Positions 1 through 6,101 are shown, numbered from the stretch's first letter. The stretch is 8,675 nt of DNA from Planctomycetota bacterium (GCA_029259935.1 JAJDEH010000350.1:1-8675), one strand, 5' to 3'. The notes: generated by a model from the sequence alone, not told the origin. Translations and numbers: made by a program.

Positions 1-1968
1 GTCGACCATGCCGCCTTCCAGCGGACCGGGACGGTACAGCGCGGCGGTCGCGATAATGTCATGAAAGTGGTCGGGTTTCATTCTCTGCAGCAAGTCGCGA
101 ATGCCGCCGCTTTCCAGTTGGAAAATGCCTTTCGTTTCACCACGTTGCAGCAGGGCGAATGTCTCTTGGTCATCCAAGGGGAACTTCTGCGGATCGACTT
201 GCCGGCCGGTGGTTTGTTCGATCAGATCGACCGTCTTGCGAAGGATCGTCAAGTTTCGCAGACCGAGGAAATCCATTTTCAGCAGGCCGGCCGCTTCCAC
301 GTCGTTCATCGACCACTGGGTAATGATGTCGGTCTTGCCGGTGACGCGGCCCAAGGGCACGTATTCGGTTAAAGGCTTGTCGCCGATGACCACCGCCGCC
401 GCGTGCGTGCCGACGTTCCTCGCCAGCCCTTCAATCTTGCGGGCCAGATCCAGCAATTCACGAATCTCGCCATCGTTTTCGTAGACTTGTTTCAGTTCGG
501 CGCTTTTGACCAGGGCTCTTTCCAGAGTAATGCCCAGTTCCTCTGGAACCATGCCGGTAATTTGATTGACTCGCACCAGCGGAATTCCCAAAGCGCGGCC
601 GACGTCCTTGATCGCGGCCCGCGCGGCCAGTGTTCCAAACGTGCCGATTTGGGCCACGCTCTCTTCGCCGTACTTGTCTTTCACATAGCGAATAATCTCG
701 CCCCGGCGGTCCTTGCAAAAGTCGATATCGATATCAGGCGCTTCCAGCCGGTTTTCATCCAAAAACCGTTCGAACAGCAAATCGTAATCGATCGGACAGA
801 CATGGCTGAGGTACAACGCATAACAGACCAACGCGCCAACGCCGCTGCCGCGAGCCGTCGTCGGGATCCCTCGCTCGCGCGCCTCGCGAACAAAATCCCA
901 GCAAATCAAAAAGTAGTTGGGAAAGCCCAACTTATCGATCACCGCCAACTCGCGATCGAGCCGGTCCATGACGACTTGCGTCAACTGGCCGTCGGCCAAC
1001 ATCGTTGGGTTGTCCGAGTAGCGGTCCATCAGTCCCGTGAGGCACAGTTCGCGCAGTTCCTCACTGGCCGTTTTGCCTTGAGGAATGCCGAAGATAGGAA
1101 AGTGCCGTTGGCCCAATTCCAATTCGATGTCGACCGTGTCGGCAATTTGCTGGCTGCGGGCGACGGCGTCCTCGTAGCCGGGAAACGACGCATACATTTC
1201 CTCGGGGCTGCGCAGATAGAACTGATCGCCCTCCATCTTCATACGGCTGGTATCGGTGCGAAATTTACCGGTGTTGATGCACAGCATCACGTCTTGGGCT
1301 TCGGCATCGTCGCGGTCGACATAGTGGCAATCGCTGGTCGCCACGACAGGCAGCCCCATGCGATTGGCGATATCGATGGCCCCTTCCATTTGCAGACGTT
1401 GAATGTCGAGCCCGTTGTTCATCACCTCGATGAAGTAACGGTCGCCAAACAAGTTGTGAAACCAGTGCGCGACTTCCATCGCCTGGCGGTCATGTTCCTC
1501 GTTACCATGGCCGCGCAGCACCGACTGGCTAAATTCGCTCGACACGCAACCGCTCAAGCAAACGATCCCCTCGTTGTGGGCCTCTAGCAACTCCTTGTCG
1601 ATGCGAGGCTTGAAGTAAAACCCTTCCAAGCTGGCCGCCGAAGCCATCTTGATCAGATTCTGAAAACCGATGCGGTTTTGGCATAACAGCGTCAGGTGAT
1701 AACTGGCCTCTTTCATATTGCCGGTATCTTTTTTGAACCGGCTGTCGGGCGCGATATAGGCTTCGTAGCCGATGATCGGATTGATGTCGGCTTTTTTGCA
1801 CTTTTGATAAAACTCGAGCGCGCCGTGCAGGTTGCCATGGTCGGTCAGCGCCAAGGCGTTCATGCCATGATCCTTGGCCCGCCCCACCAGCCTCCCAATC
1901 GAACTGGCCCCGTCTAGCAGGCTGTAATGGCTATGGCAATGCAGATGAACAAACTTCTGGTCGCTCAT
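1..1968 (-). CDS. dnaE: DNA polymerase III alpha subunit, N-terminal part (runs off left edge)
   Basis: This is the catalytic subunit of the replicative DNA polymerase. The frame is open from an ATG at 1968 to the window edge (656 codons; DnaE proteins are usually about 1150-1200 residues, so the C-terminal half is outside). The N-terminal PHP domain opens with HLHCHSHYSLLDG (residues 8-20), followed by LTDHGN (41-46) and TSDCHY (211-216). The palm carries PDIDIDF (411-417), whose D414 and D416 match the first two catalytic aspartates of E. coli (D401, D403). LLKMDFLGLRNLT supplies the third at D566. LYRPGPLEGGMVD is the last segment seen. The H-x-H pair and downstream His/Asp residues of the PHP domain look intact, unlike the E. 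coli protein. No strong Shine-Dalgarno is visible; GGAT lies about 9 bases before the ATG. A long plus-strand frame over this gene is only its antisense shadow. Identification is very secure. Confidence 0.97.
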   Translation of the reverse strand, partial: MSDQKFVHLHCHSHYSLLDGASSIGRLVGRAKDHGMNALALTDHGNLHGALEFYQKCKKADINPIIGYEAYIAPDSRFKKDTGNMKEASYHLTLLCQNRIGFQNLIKMASAASLEGFYFKPRIDKELLEAHNEGIVCLSGCVSSEFSQSVLRGHGNEEHDRQAMEVAHWFHNLFGDRYFIEVMNNGLDIQRLQMEGAIDIANRMGLPVVATSDCHYVDRDDAEAQDVMLCINTGKFRTDTSRMKMEGDQFYLRSPEEMYASFPGYEDAVARSQQIADTVDIELELGQRHFPIFGIPQGKTASEELRELCLTGLMDRYSDNPTMLADGQLTQVVMDRLDRELAVIDKLGFPNYFLICWDFVREARERGIPTTARGSGVGALVCYALYLSHVCPIDYDLLFERFLDENRLEAPDIDIDFCKDRRGEIIRYVKDKYGEESVAQIGTFGTLAARAAIKDVGRALGIPLVRVNQITGMVPEELGITLERALVKSAELKQVYENDGEIRELLDLARKIEGLARNVGTHAAAVVIGDKPLTEYVPLGRVTGKTDIITQWSMNDVEAAGLLKMDFLGLRNLTILRKTVDLIEQTTGRQVDPQKFPLDDQETFALLQRGETKGIFQLESGGIRDLLQRMKPDHFHDIIATAALYRPGPLEGGMVD

Positions 1969-2223
1969 GAAAATCGATCCGTCGAATGAGATAAGAAATG
2001 ACCTAGCTCAGCAGGATTTCATTTTAGGCCACGTCGCACGGAATCACTAGGAGAGGCACGGCCCGCGGGGGGAAGTTGTGGTGCGGGCGTCCCGCCTGCA
2101 GACTGCAGCCGAGACGGCTGCACCACAATCGGAAAAACCGACAGGCTTTGGACAAGCATCCGTCGGACGCGAAAAAGCCCGCCTTTTTAGTCGACAAATA
2201 AAAAACGCGGCGGTGCCGTAACG
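1969..2223. other. Intergenic region between dnaE and the SDR gene
   Basis: No gene is visible in these 255 bases. They hold the upstream region of dnaE (minus strand), a 53-bp palindromic element and the terminator of the SDR gene, which is transcribed toward dnaE. A TAAAAT on the minus strand (2021-2026) could be a -10 box for dnaE, but no good -35 element accompanies it. A weak stem of AAAAAG and CTTTTT (about 2172-2188) also lies between the terminator and the palindrome. Confidence 0.6.
2076..2128. repeat. 53-bp imperfect palindrome, REP-like intergenic element
   Basis: The element begins TTGTGGTGC and ends GCACCACAA, an exact 9-bp inverted repeat. The two 26-27-base arms continue to pair inward at most positions, sharing CGTC and CTGCAG blocks, and meet at an adjacent pair of CTGCAG sites. 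One half carries the GGGCGTCCCGCCTGCAG block and the other CTGCAGCCGAGACGGCTGC. From memory this sequence type recurs between genes in planctomycete and verrucomicrobial genomes; I could not search for it. It lies in noncoding DNA between two minus-strand genes and could form a stable hairpin in RNA from either strand. Confidence 0.6.
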
Positions 2224-2235
2224 TCAGCGCCGCCG
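2196..2235 (-). terminator. Intrinsic terminator of the SDR gene
   Basis: Read on the minus strand, CGGCGGCGC (2235-2227) pairs with GCACCGCCG (2216-2208) across a 10-base loop. The outer six pairs are perfect and there is one C-A mismatch near the loop. The stem is followed by CG and a run of TTTTTTATTT (2205-2196). The upstream arm lies in the last codons of the SDR gene and its TGA (2226-2224) falls in the loop, so coding sequence and terminator share bases. This separates SDR transcription from dnaE. Confidence 0.75.
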
Positions 2236-3012
2236 TCCGCCACTCACTTCCACGATTTGACCCGTGATAAAGTCGGCCGCCGGCGACGCAAGAAAACATG
2301 CCATGTTGGCTACGTCTTGCGGTGTTCCCCAGCGGTTTAACAACGACTCGTCGATGGCCCGCTGCTGCCAATATTCCGACGCCTGGTCTCCCCACGACGT
2401 TTTGATCCAGCCGGGAGCCACACAGTTCACGCGAACTTGAGGGGCGAGCGATTGGGCCAGGCTTTTGGTGAAGGCCATGACCGCGCCCTTGATGGTCGCG
2501 AACATCTCGCCGCTATCGCCCGCCATGCCGTGTGCAGCCTGATCCCAGCCAATGGTTAGTATGACGCGATCTCGCGCGATGGGATCGGCCTGCATCCGCT
2601 GGCCGGCCAGTCTTGAACAGGCGACGGTCCCCAGGACGTCAACGCGCCACAGATATTCGAGTTTGTCTTCAAACGGCTTGTCGGCAAATTCCGTTGTTAG
2701 CACATCCGCACCGGCGTTATTGATCCAAATGTCGACGCCGTTGCGCCAGTCCCAACATTGATCAACAAAAGGAACATGCTGCCGGGCATCCGCAAGATCG
2801 CTTAGCAGCACGAGGGATTGCCGTCCCAGCGCTTGAATTTCGTCGGCCACTGCCCGCGCGGCGTCTTGATTTGCGCGAGCATGCACGAGGACGTCGGCCC
2901 CCTCGCCGGCCAAAGCCAAGGCGATCGCCCGGCCAATTCCACTCGATGATCCGGTGACCACCGCCGTTCGGCCCTCGAGTTGTCTTGCACCGCTTTGAGG
3001 CATTTCACCCAT
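2224..3012 (-). CDS. SDR family oxidoreductase with a substituted active site
   Basis: This 262-residue protein has the classical short-chain dehydrogenase fold. The cofactor loop TGSSSGIG is at residues 20-27 and NNAG at 98-101. The C-terminal half is FabG-like (RVNCVAPGWIKT, then a RWGTPQDVANMACFLASP block and TGQIVEVSGG). The usual NAD(P)-dependent catalytic tetrad is Asn-Ser-Tyr-Lys. Here the YxxxK motif reads FATIK (F171, K175; codon TTC at 2502-2500), the serine region reads TIGWDQA (W156 near the serine position), and the Asn position appears to be D125. Only the lysine is clearly kept, so it may use altered chemistry or bind without reducing. The start is uncertain: ATG at 3012 is chosen, but ATG at 3003 (near a GGTGA) or TTG at 3048 are possible. 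No strong ribosome-binding site favours any. The gene is divergent from the acyltransferase gene. Confidence 0.88.
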   Translation of the reverse strand: MGEMPQSGARQLEGRTAVVTGSSSGIGRAIALALAGEGADVLVHARANQDAARAVADEIQALGRQSLVLLSDLADARQHVPFVDQCWDWRNGVDIWINNAGADVLTTEFADKPFEDKLEYLWRVDVLGTVACSRLAGQRMQADPIARDRVILTIGWDQAAHGMAGDSGEMFATIKGAVMAFTKSLAQSLAPQVRVNCVAPGWIKTSWGDQASEYWQQRAIDESLLNRWGTPQDVANMACFLASPAADFITGQIVEVSGGRRR

Positions 3013-3187
3013 GGAATTGGTTGTACTTCGGCGGTAAATTCCACGCAACCAGCTAGGCTTCAGTGCCGGTACTCTAGGGCTCGCCGTCCCTGGGTCTCAA
3101 GCCTGGGGACTCGATCGGCTATGATATTGTCCGCCGCCAAGTTCATGTCCGTGGGAAGTACATCGCCGTTTCGCGAGAAGGACCTCC
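3013..3187. promoter_or_regulatory. Shared divergent promoter region of the SDR and acyltransferase genes
   Basis: This is the only noncoding DNA between two divergently transcribed genes, so it must carry both promoters unless they are transcribed from further away. On the plus strand TATGAT (3120-3125) resembles a -10 box, but the -35 position 17 bases upstream is poor. An imperfect GTCCC/GGGAC inverted repeat containing two CCTGGG copies (about 3086-3110) could be an operator. A clear Shine-Dalgarno AAGGA (3179-3183) lies five bases before the acyltransferase ATG. Confidence 0.4.
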
Positions 3188-4336
3188 ATGCTGCCGAGTG
3201 AATTGAAGGATCGACTTGCTAATTCCGCCTTTGCTTTCCGGGGCTATAACATTACGAATTTGGGGCGCAGCCGGGAACTGTTGCGGCACCCGCGATACGG
3301 AGAAACGGTTCGCGAGTTTCTCGAACGGGCGTCGCTTACATGTAGGGAAGTCACTGGACGCAAATGCGATTTGGTCAAGCGTGTTTCCGCCGGACGGGAA
3401 ACCACCCTGCGAACGTACGCCGACGCGATTGCCATGATCGTGGCGATGGAACTGGCGCAGCTCGAATTGCTCGAACGTTTTTTCGGTATCTCGTTCACCG
3501 CCACCAAGATGTGCTACGGTTACAGCCTGGGCGAAATCACCGCCGTGATTGCCGCGGGGACCATGCCCTTCGAGGACGCAATTCGAGTTCCGCTGTCGTT
3601 GGCCAAAGACTGCGTGAAGTTGGCAGAAGGTGTCACGTTGGGCGTTTTGTTCTCGCGCGGTCCCGCCCTATCGATGGAACAAGTGCAGCGGCAATGCCTG
3701 CTCGTGAACAGTGAAGGCCGAGGCGTCCTCGGCGTCTCCACGCATCTCTCGCCGAACTCGCTGTTGATTCTCGGACAAAGCGATACATTGAGTCGATTCA
3801 AAAAACGGATCGACGATGTCACTCCGCATCGTGTCTTTTTGCGCCGCGACAAAAACGAATGGCCGCCCTTGCACACGCCGATCCTTTGGGAAAAAAACAT
3901 CCCCAACCGAGCGGCCTACATGATGCACGCCATTCAAGGAGGATTCACCGAGCCGAATCCACCCATCTACTCACTGGTCACGGGAACCCCGGGGTATAAC
4001 GACTTCAACACTCGCGACATTCTGCATCGCTGGATCGATCATCCTCAACGGCTGTGGGACGCCGTCTATGAAACCCTGGCGCGGAATATCGGCACCGTCG
4101 TCCATGTCGGCCCGCAACCGAATATTTTTCCAGCGACGTTTCACCGCCTGAGCGAAAACGTCGAAGCCCAGGCGCAAGGCAGCATTAGCCTGCGAGCGCT
4201 AACGGCCGCCTCGCGCACATGGTTAAAGAAACTCCTGCCGCAACGAACGGCGCTGTTGAATGCGCCGAAACTTCAGCACGTCACGCTGGAAGATTTCTTG
4301 CTAGAGAACGAACCGACCGAAGACAACGGATCGTAG
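3188..4336 (+). CDS. Divergent FabD-like acyltransferase (malonyltransferase-type)
   Basis: This 382-residue protein resembles malonyl-CoA:ACP transacylases, which move an acyl group from CoA to an acyl carrier protein in fatty-acid or polyketide synthesis. The nucleophile motif GYSLGE (residues 111-116, S113) fits the family GxSxGE. H229 in PPLHTPILW sits where the family's catalytic His is expected. Late blocks SLVTG (262-266), a W/P-rich RWIDHPQRLW (281-290) and HVGPQPNIFPATFHRL (306-321) parallel the C-terminal FabD motifs. The N-terminal FPGQG oxyanion motif is absent; FAFRGYN occupies a comparable place. At 382 residues it is longer than E. coli FabD (about 310). The start is supported by AAGGA five bases upstream. 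No signal peptide or membrane segment is seen, so it is cytoplasmic. From memory, close relatives occur across planctomycetes. Substrate is unknown. A hairpin-forming GGAAG/CTTCC follows the stop but lacks a T tract. Confidence 0.85.
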   Translation: MLPSELKDRLANSAFAFRGYNITNLGRSRELLRHPRYGETVREFLERASLTCREVTGRKCDLVKRVSAGRETTLRTYADAIAMIVAMELAQLELLERFFGISFTATKMCYGYSLGEITAVIAAGTMPFEDAIRVPLSLAKDCVKLAEGVTLGVLFSRGPALSMEQVQRQCLLVNSEGRGVLGVSTHLSPNSLLILGQSDTLSRFKKRIDDVTPHRVFLRRDKNEWPPLHTPILWEKNIPNRAAYMMHAIQGGFTEPNPPIYSLVTGTPGYNDFNTRDILHRWIDHPQRLWDAVYETLARNIGTVVHVGPQPNIFPATFHRLSENVEAQAQGSISLRALTAASRTWLKKLLPQRTALLNAPKLQHVTLEDFLLENEPTEDNGS

Positions 4337-4397
4337 GGAGTACGGTTTCTGCGGAAGAGCCCGGCTTCCACCCGCATTTGAAGAGAGTCTTTATACT

Positions 4398-4704
4398 GTG
4401 AATTCTTCCGATTCTTGGATTAGAACGCCCTTAACTGAAAGAGCAACAACAACTCTACTATCAGACGAGGTCGCTCGGCTCGAGTCCGTGCAGCCGGTGC
4501 CCAAGTGCAACCAAATTATGGGCGGCCCTCTCCCTTCTCTTTCACGGTGACCCTTGTCTCCCACAACTGCAAGAGCGGTGGCCCGAAATTCCACCATCAA
4601 ATTGCAGCGTCGGTCTTTATGATTTCGAATATGATGGCAAGATCGCCGGGTTTGAGATCGAAACCTTCTCGTTTCTGTTCCTGGGGTCGTTTTCGTATTC
4701 ATAG
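4398..4704 (+). pseudogene. Short frameshifted coding remnant, function unknown
   Basis: Two overlapping reading frames look protein-like. The first runs from GTG at 4398 to a TGA at 4548-4550 and contains LLSDEVARLESVQPVP and CNQIMGGPLPSLSR. The second is open from 4435 to a TAG at 4702-4704. Its later part contains PQLQERWPEIPP and the strikingly protein-like SVGLYDFEYDGKIAGFEIE, ending FLFLGSFSYS. Joining them near 4520-4550 needs a single +1 base change and gives a product of about 100 residues. I do not recognise the family. There is no good ribosome-binding site; TATACT just before the GTG could be a -10 box instead. The alternative is that the open second frame is chance. The first frame contains a sequence repeated at 5763-5863. 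Confidence 0.4.
4474..4520 (+). repeat. Dispersed repeat, copy A (shorter form)
   Basis: Two blocks, 4474-4501 and 4504-4520, match the reverse complement of 5836-5863 (25 of 28 bases) and 5763-5779 (16 of 17). In copy A the blocks are 2 bases apart; in copy B they are 56 apart, a 54-base (18-codon) difference. In the frame starting at 4398, copy A reads LESVQPVP then CNQIM. Confidence 0.75.
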
Positions 4705-4739
4705 CGCCAGCGCAGTCGCCCAACAGCGCTCAGCCGCAA

Positions 4740-5208
4740 TGTTCGGCATCCATGCCGAATCGCCTTGACCTGTGAGCAGCGATTGAATCTCTAGTAGAAT
4801 CAACCCCATGCACCGCCGGATTCTTCCGCAGCGAGCGGCGACAGCCGTGCGGACCCGTTAGACGGCCCAGGAAATGGAGTTCCCATGTCACGCAGCACCC
4901 ATCTCCGAGATTGGTGCCCAAGCGTAAAACCTTCCCGGCACGACGCCGATAATTCTTCGACACGATGTCGAAAACGACTCGCTAACAGCCTACGAGAGAA
5001 ATTCCACTTCACACTGAACCAAGACACCCGGCGCGGCATTTCGCAAGACTGGCAACCTAGCCCATTGCGCATTCGCGCAAAATGGACATCCTGACCACTC
5101 GAAACCGTCAGGTTGACCGATAATAGAATTGGGCAGTCGGAGGCAGCTTGCAGCCCAGGGTTGCCACTGACCGTGCCGTGGGATGCCATTTCCCGCGGCA
5201 CTTTTTTT
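4740..5208 (+). ncRNA. Candidate structured transcript or hairpin cluster
   Basis: No convincing gene is present here; open frames on both strands look random. Instead there is a series of hairpins: TTCGGCAT/ATGCCGAA (4742-4759), an 11-bp stem with one mismatch (4895-4917), TTCGACA/TGTCGAA with a CGA loop (4956-4972), TTGCGC/GCGCAA with an ATTC loop (5065-5080) and CCTGAC/GTCAGG (5090-5112). A strong intrinsic terminator ends the series at 5208. A weak palindrome TTGAATCT...AGAATCAA lies at 4783-4803. I see no hallmark of tmRNA, RNase P RNA, SRP RNA or a known riboswitch. A small RNA ending at 5208 is one reading. A long 3' tail of upstream transcription, or cruciform-rich spacer, are others. 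The 5' end is not defined. Confidence 0.3.
5173..5208 (+). terminator. Strong intrinsic terminator, plus strand
   Basis: GTGCCGTGGGA (5173-5183) pairs with TCCCGCGGCAC (5191-5201) in an uninterrupted 11-bp stem with one G-T wobble and a 7-base loop. It is followed directly by seven T residues (5202-5208). There is no T tract on the other strand, so it acts on plus-strand transcription. The nearest intact plus-strand gene upstream ends at 4336, more than 830 bases away. It lies 55 bases before the next gene and would insulate that gene from upstream reading. Confidence 0.85.
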
Positions 5209-5263
5209 GCGCCCGGCGAGGTTCCTAATCCCGCAGGCAGTACGAAGATGAGCGCGTCGCGCC

Positions 5264-5701
5264 ATGCAGTTCAAAGACTTCATTTTTGAATACCCGCTCT
5301 ACGTGATGGCGTCCGAAATTCACGCAGTCGGCGCGCCAGAGCAGGTCGACGTTCCCGGCTTCATGACTGCAATCTGCGGCATCCCGCCAATCTATTGCGA
5401 CATGAGGGTCGAAGGCGAAGCGATGGCCGTGATGCCCGTCTTCACGGACGCCCCAGGATGCGAGGAGTTCTGTGAAACGCTCGAATCGCACGACCGCCAA
5501 CGGTTTCACGTGTTTCACGTCATTTCTTTTCACCAGCAGTCGTTTCCGACATTGCTGAGATTGGCCCGAAAAGAAGTTGAATACGTTCTGGTTGACCCGA
5601 CGTGGGAAATGAATCGCAGAGATAGGGCGTGGCCGATCGACCAACTCCTCCCCATCGTGGATGAAGTCCTTGATGATCTGCACAAGCGAAATGCCGAGTA
5701 A
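5264..5701 (+). CDS. Hypothetical protein, 145 residues
   Basis: I do not recognise this protein. It is a balanced, acidic, probably soluble cytoplasmic protein with no signal peptide or membrane segment. It has regular hydrophobic stretches: IFEYPLYVMASEIHAVG (residues 7-23), EAMAVMPVFTDAPGCEEFCE (51-70), RFHVFHVISFHQQSFPTLLR (80-99) and EYVLVDPTW (105-113), with a helical C terminus (PIDQLLPIVDEVLDDL). The stretch MPVFTDAPGCEEF faintly resembles the SseB N-terminal type (PVFTDxxxxxxF); this is a weak guess. The ATG at 5264 is the first start after an in-frame TGA (5249-5251). No Shine-Dalgarno is seen. It stands alone, 55 bases after the strong terminator, so its promoter must lie in that short gap or beyond. 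It is flanked by the two opposite copies of a dispersed repeat. The overlapping minus-strand frames look random. Confidence 0.7.
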   Translation: MQFKDFIFEYPLYVMASEIHAVGAPEQVDVPGFMTAICGIPPIYCDMRVEGEAMAVMPVFTDAPGCEEFCETLESHDRQRFHVFHVISFHQQSFPTLLRLARKEVEYVLVDPTWEMNRRDRAWPIDQLLPIVDEVLDDLHKRNAE

Positions 5702-5735
5702 CGTCGGAAGTGGATGAAGTGGCGCTAGGATTTAA

Positions 5736-5750
5736 GGCCCGAAAAGGGCC
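5736..5750 (+). terminator. Possible weak terminator hairpin after the hypothetical gene
   Basis: GGCCC (5736-5740) and GGGCC (5746-5750) pair around GAAAA, 35 bases after the stop codon of the preceding gene. The following bases are ACCCGGGCCCC, not a T tract, so classical intrinsic termination is doubtful. The CCCGGG and GGGCCC that follow could compete for the same stem. Confidence 0.3.
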
Positions 5751-5762
5751 ACCCGGGCCCCT

Positions 5763-5863
5763 CATAATTTGATTGCACTCCGCCGCGCTGCGAGCCGAGC
5801 GGTCACTCTTGCCGCCGAATCCGAGCGTCACGACCGGCATTGGCTGCACGGACTCAAGCCGAG
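5763..5863 (-). repeat. Dispersed repeat, copy B (longer form), inverted relative to copy A
   Basis: The reverse complement of 5836-5863 matches 4474-4501 at 25 of 28 bases, and that of 5763-5779 matches 4504-4520 at 16 of 17. On the minus strand the same phase reads LESVQPMP, then TLGFGGKSDRSARSAAE, then CNQIM, where copy A has LESVQPVP directly followed by CNQIM after two codons. The frame stays open from about 5969 through this copy, but further on it runs antisense into the hypothetical gene. If it is coding it is a fragment. Of the four base differences, three are synonymous in this phase. Confidence 0.75.
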
Positions 5864-6022
5864 CCGCAAAGCCTTCGCCTAGATGAAGAGCTTGGCAGAA
5901 TGATGGATGGAAAAATGATTTTTCGTTCCTCCGGCTTGGGTGAGGAGGACATTTCATCTGCGGTTGCAACGCGCATTCATCAATCGCCGTCTGCAGCCAC
6001 TTCTCGGTTTACGACTGCGGTT

Positions 6023-6060
6023 GCGACGCTTCGCAAGAGAGGTGGCGACGCTTCGCAAGA
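6023..6060. repeat. 16-bp direct repeat, two copies with 22-bp period
   Basis: GCGACGCTTCGCAAGA occurs at 6023-6038 and again, identically, at 6045-6060, separated by GAGGTG. The first copy plus two preceding bases also forms a TTGCG/CGCAA hairpin. Only these two copies are present, which is too few for a CRISPR array. It lies in noncoding DNA. Confidence 0.85.
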
Positions 6061-6101
6061 TGAGCCGACCGAACGTGAGATCATGCGTTACGGCGCAAAT
6101 C

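Noticed and set aside
403..1587. Long plus-strand open frame of 394 codons
   Set aside because: It is the antisense of dnaE, whose minus-strand translation carries unmistakable DnaE motifs throughout.
4340..4375. Terminator after the acyltransferase gene
   Set aside because: A GGAAG/CTTCC stem can form but it is short, has a 7-base loop and lacks a T tract.
4800..5201. Minus-strand open frame of 133 codons
   Set aside because: The composition looks random (many Arg/Ser/Gly), no ribosome-binding site or motif is seen, and its start lies inside the plus-strand terminator stem.
4880..5208. Known RNA genes (tmRNA, RNase P RNA, SRP RNA, tRNA) in the hairpin region
   Set aside because: None of their conserved core sequences or a cloverleaf could be found by eye on either strand.
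5520..5969. Minus-strand open frame of 149 codons as a full gene
   Set aside because: Its second half is antisense to the more protein-like plus-strand gene at 5264-5701. Only the part covering repeat copy B is of interest.
6023..6060. CRISPR-like repeats
   Set aside because: There are only two copies with a 6-base spacer and no cas gene nearby.
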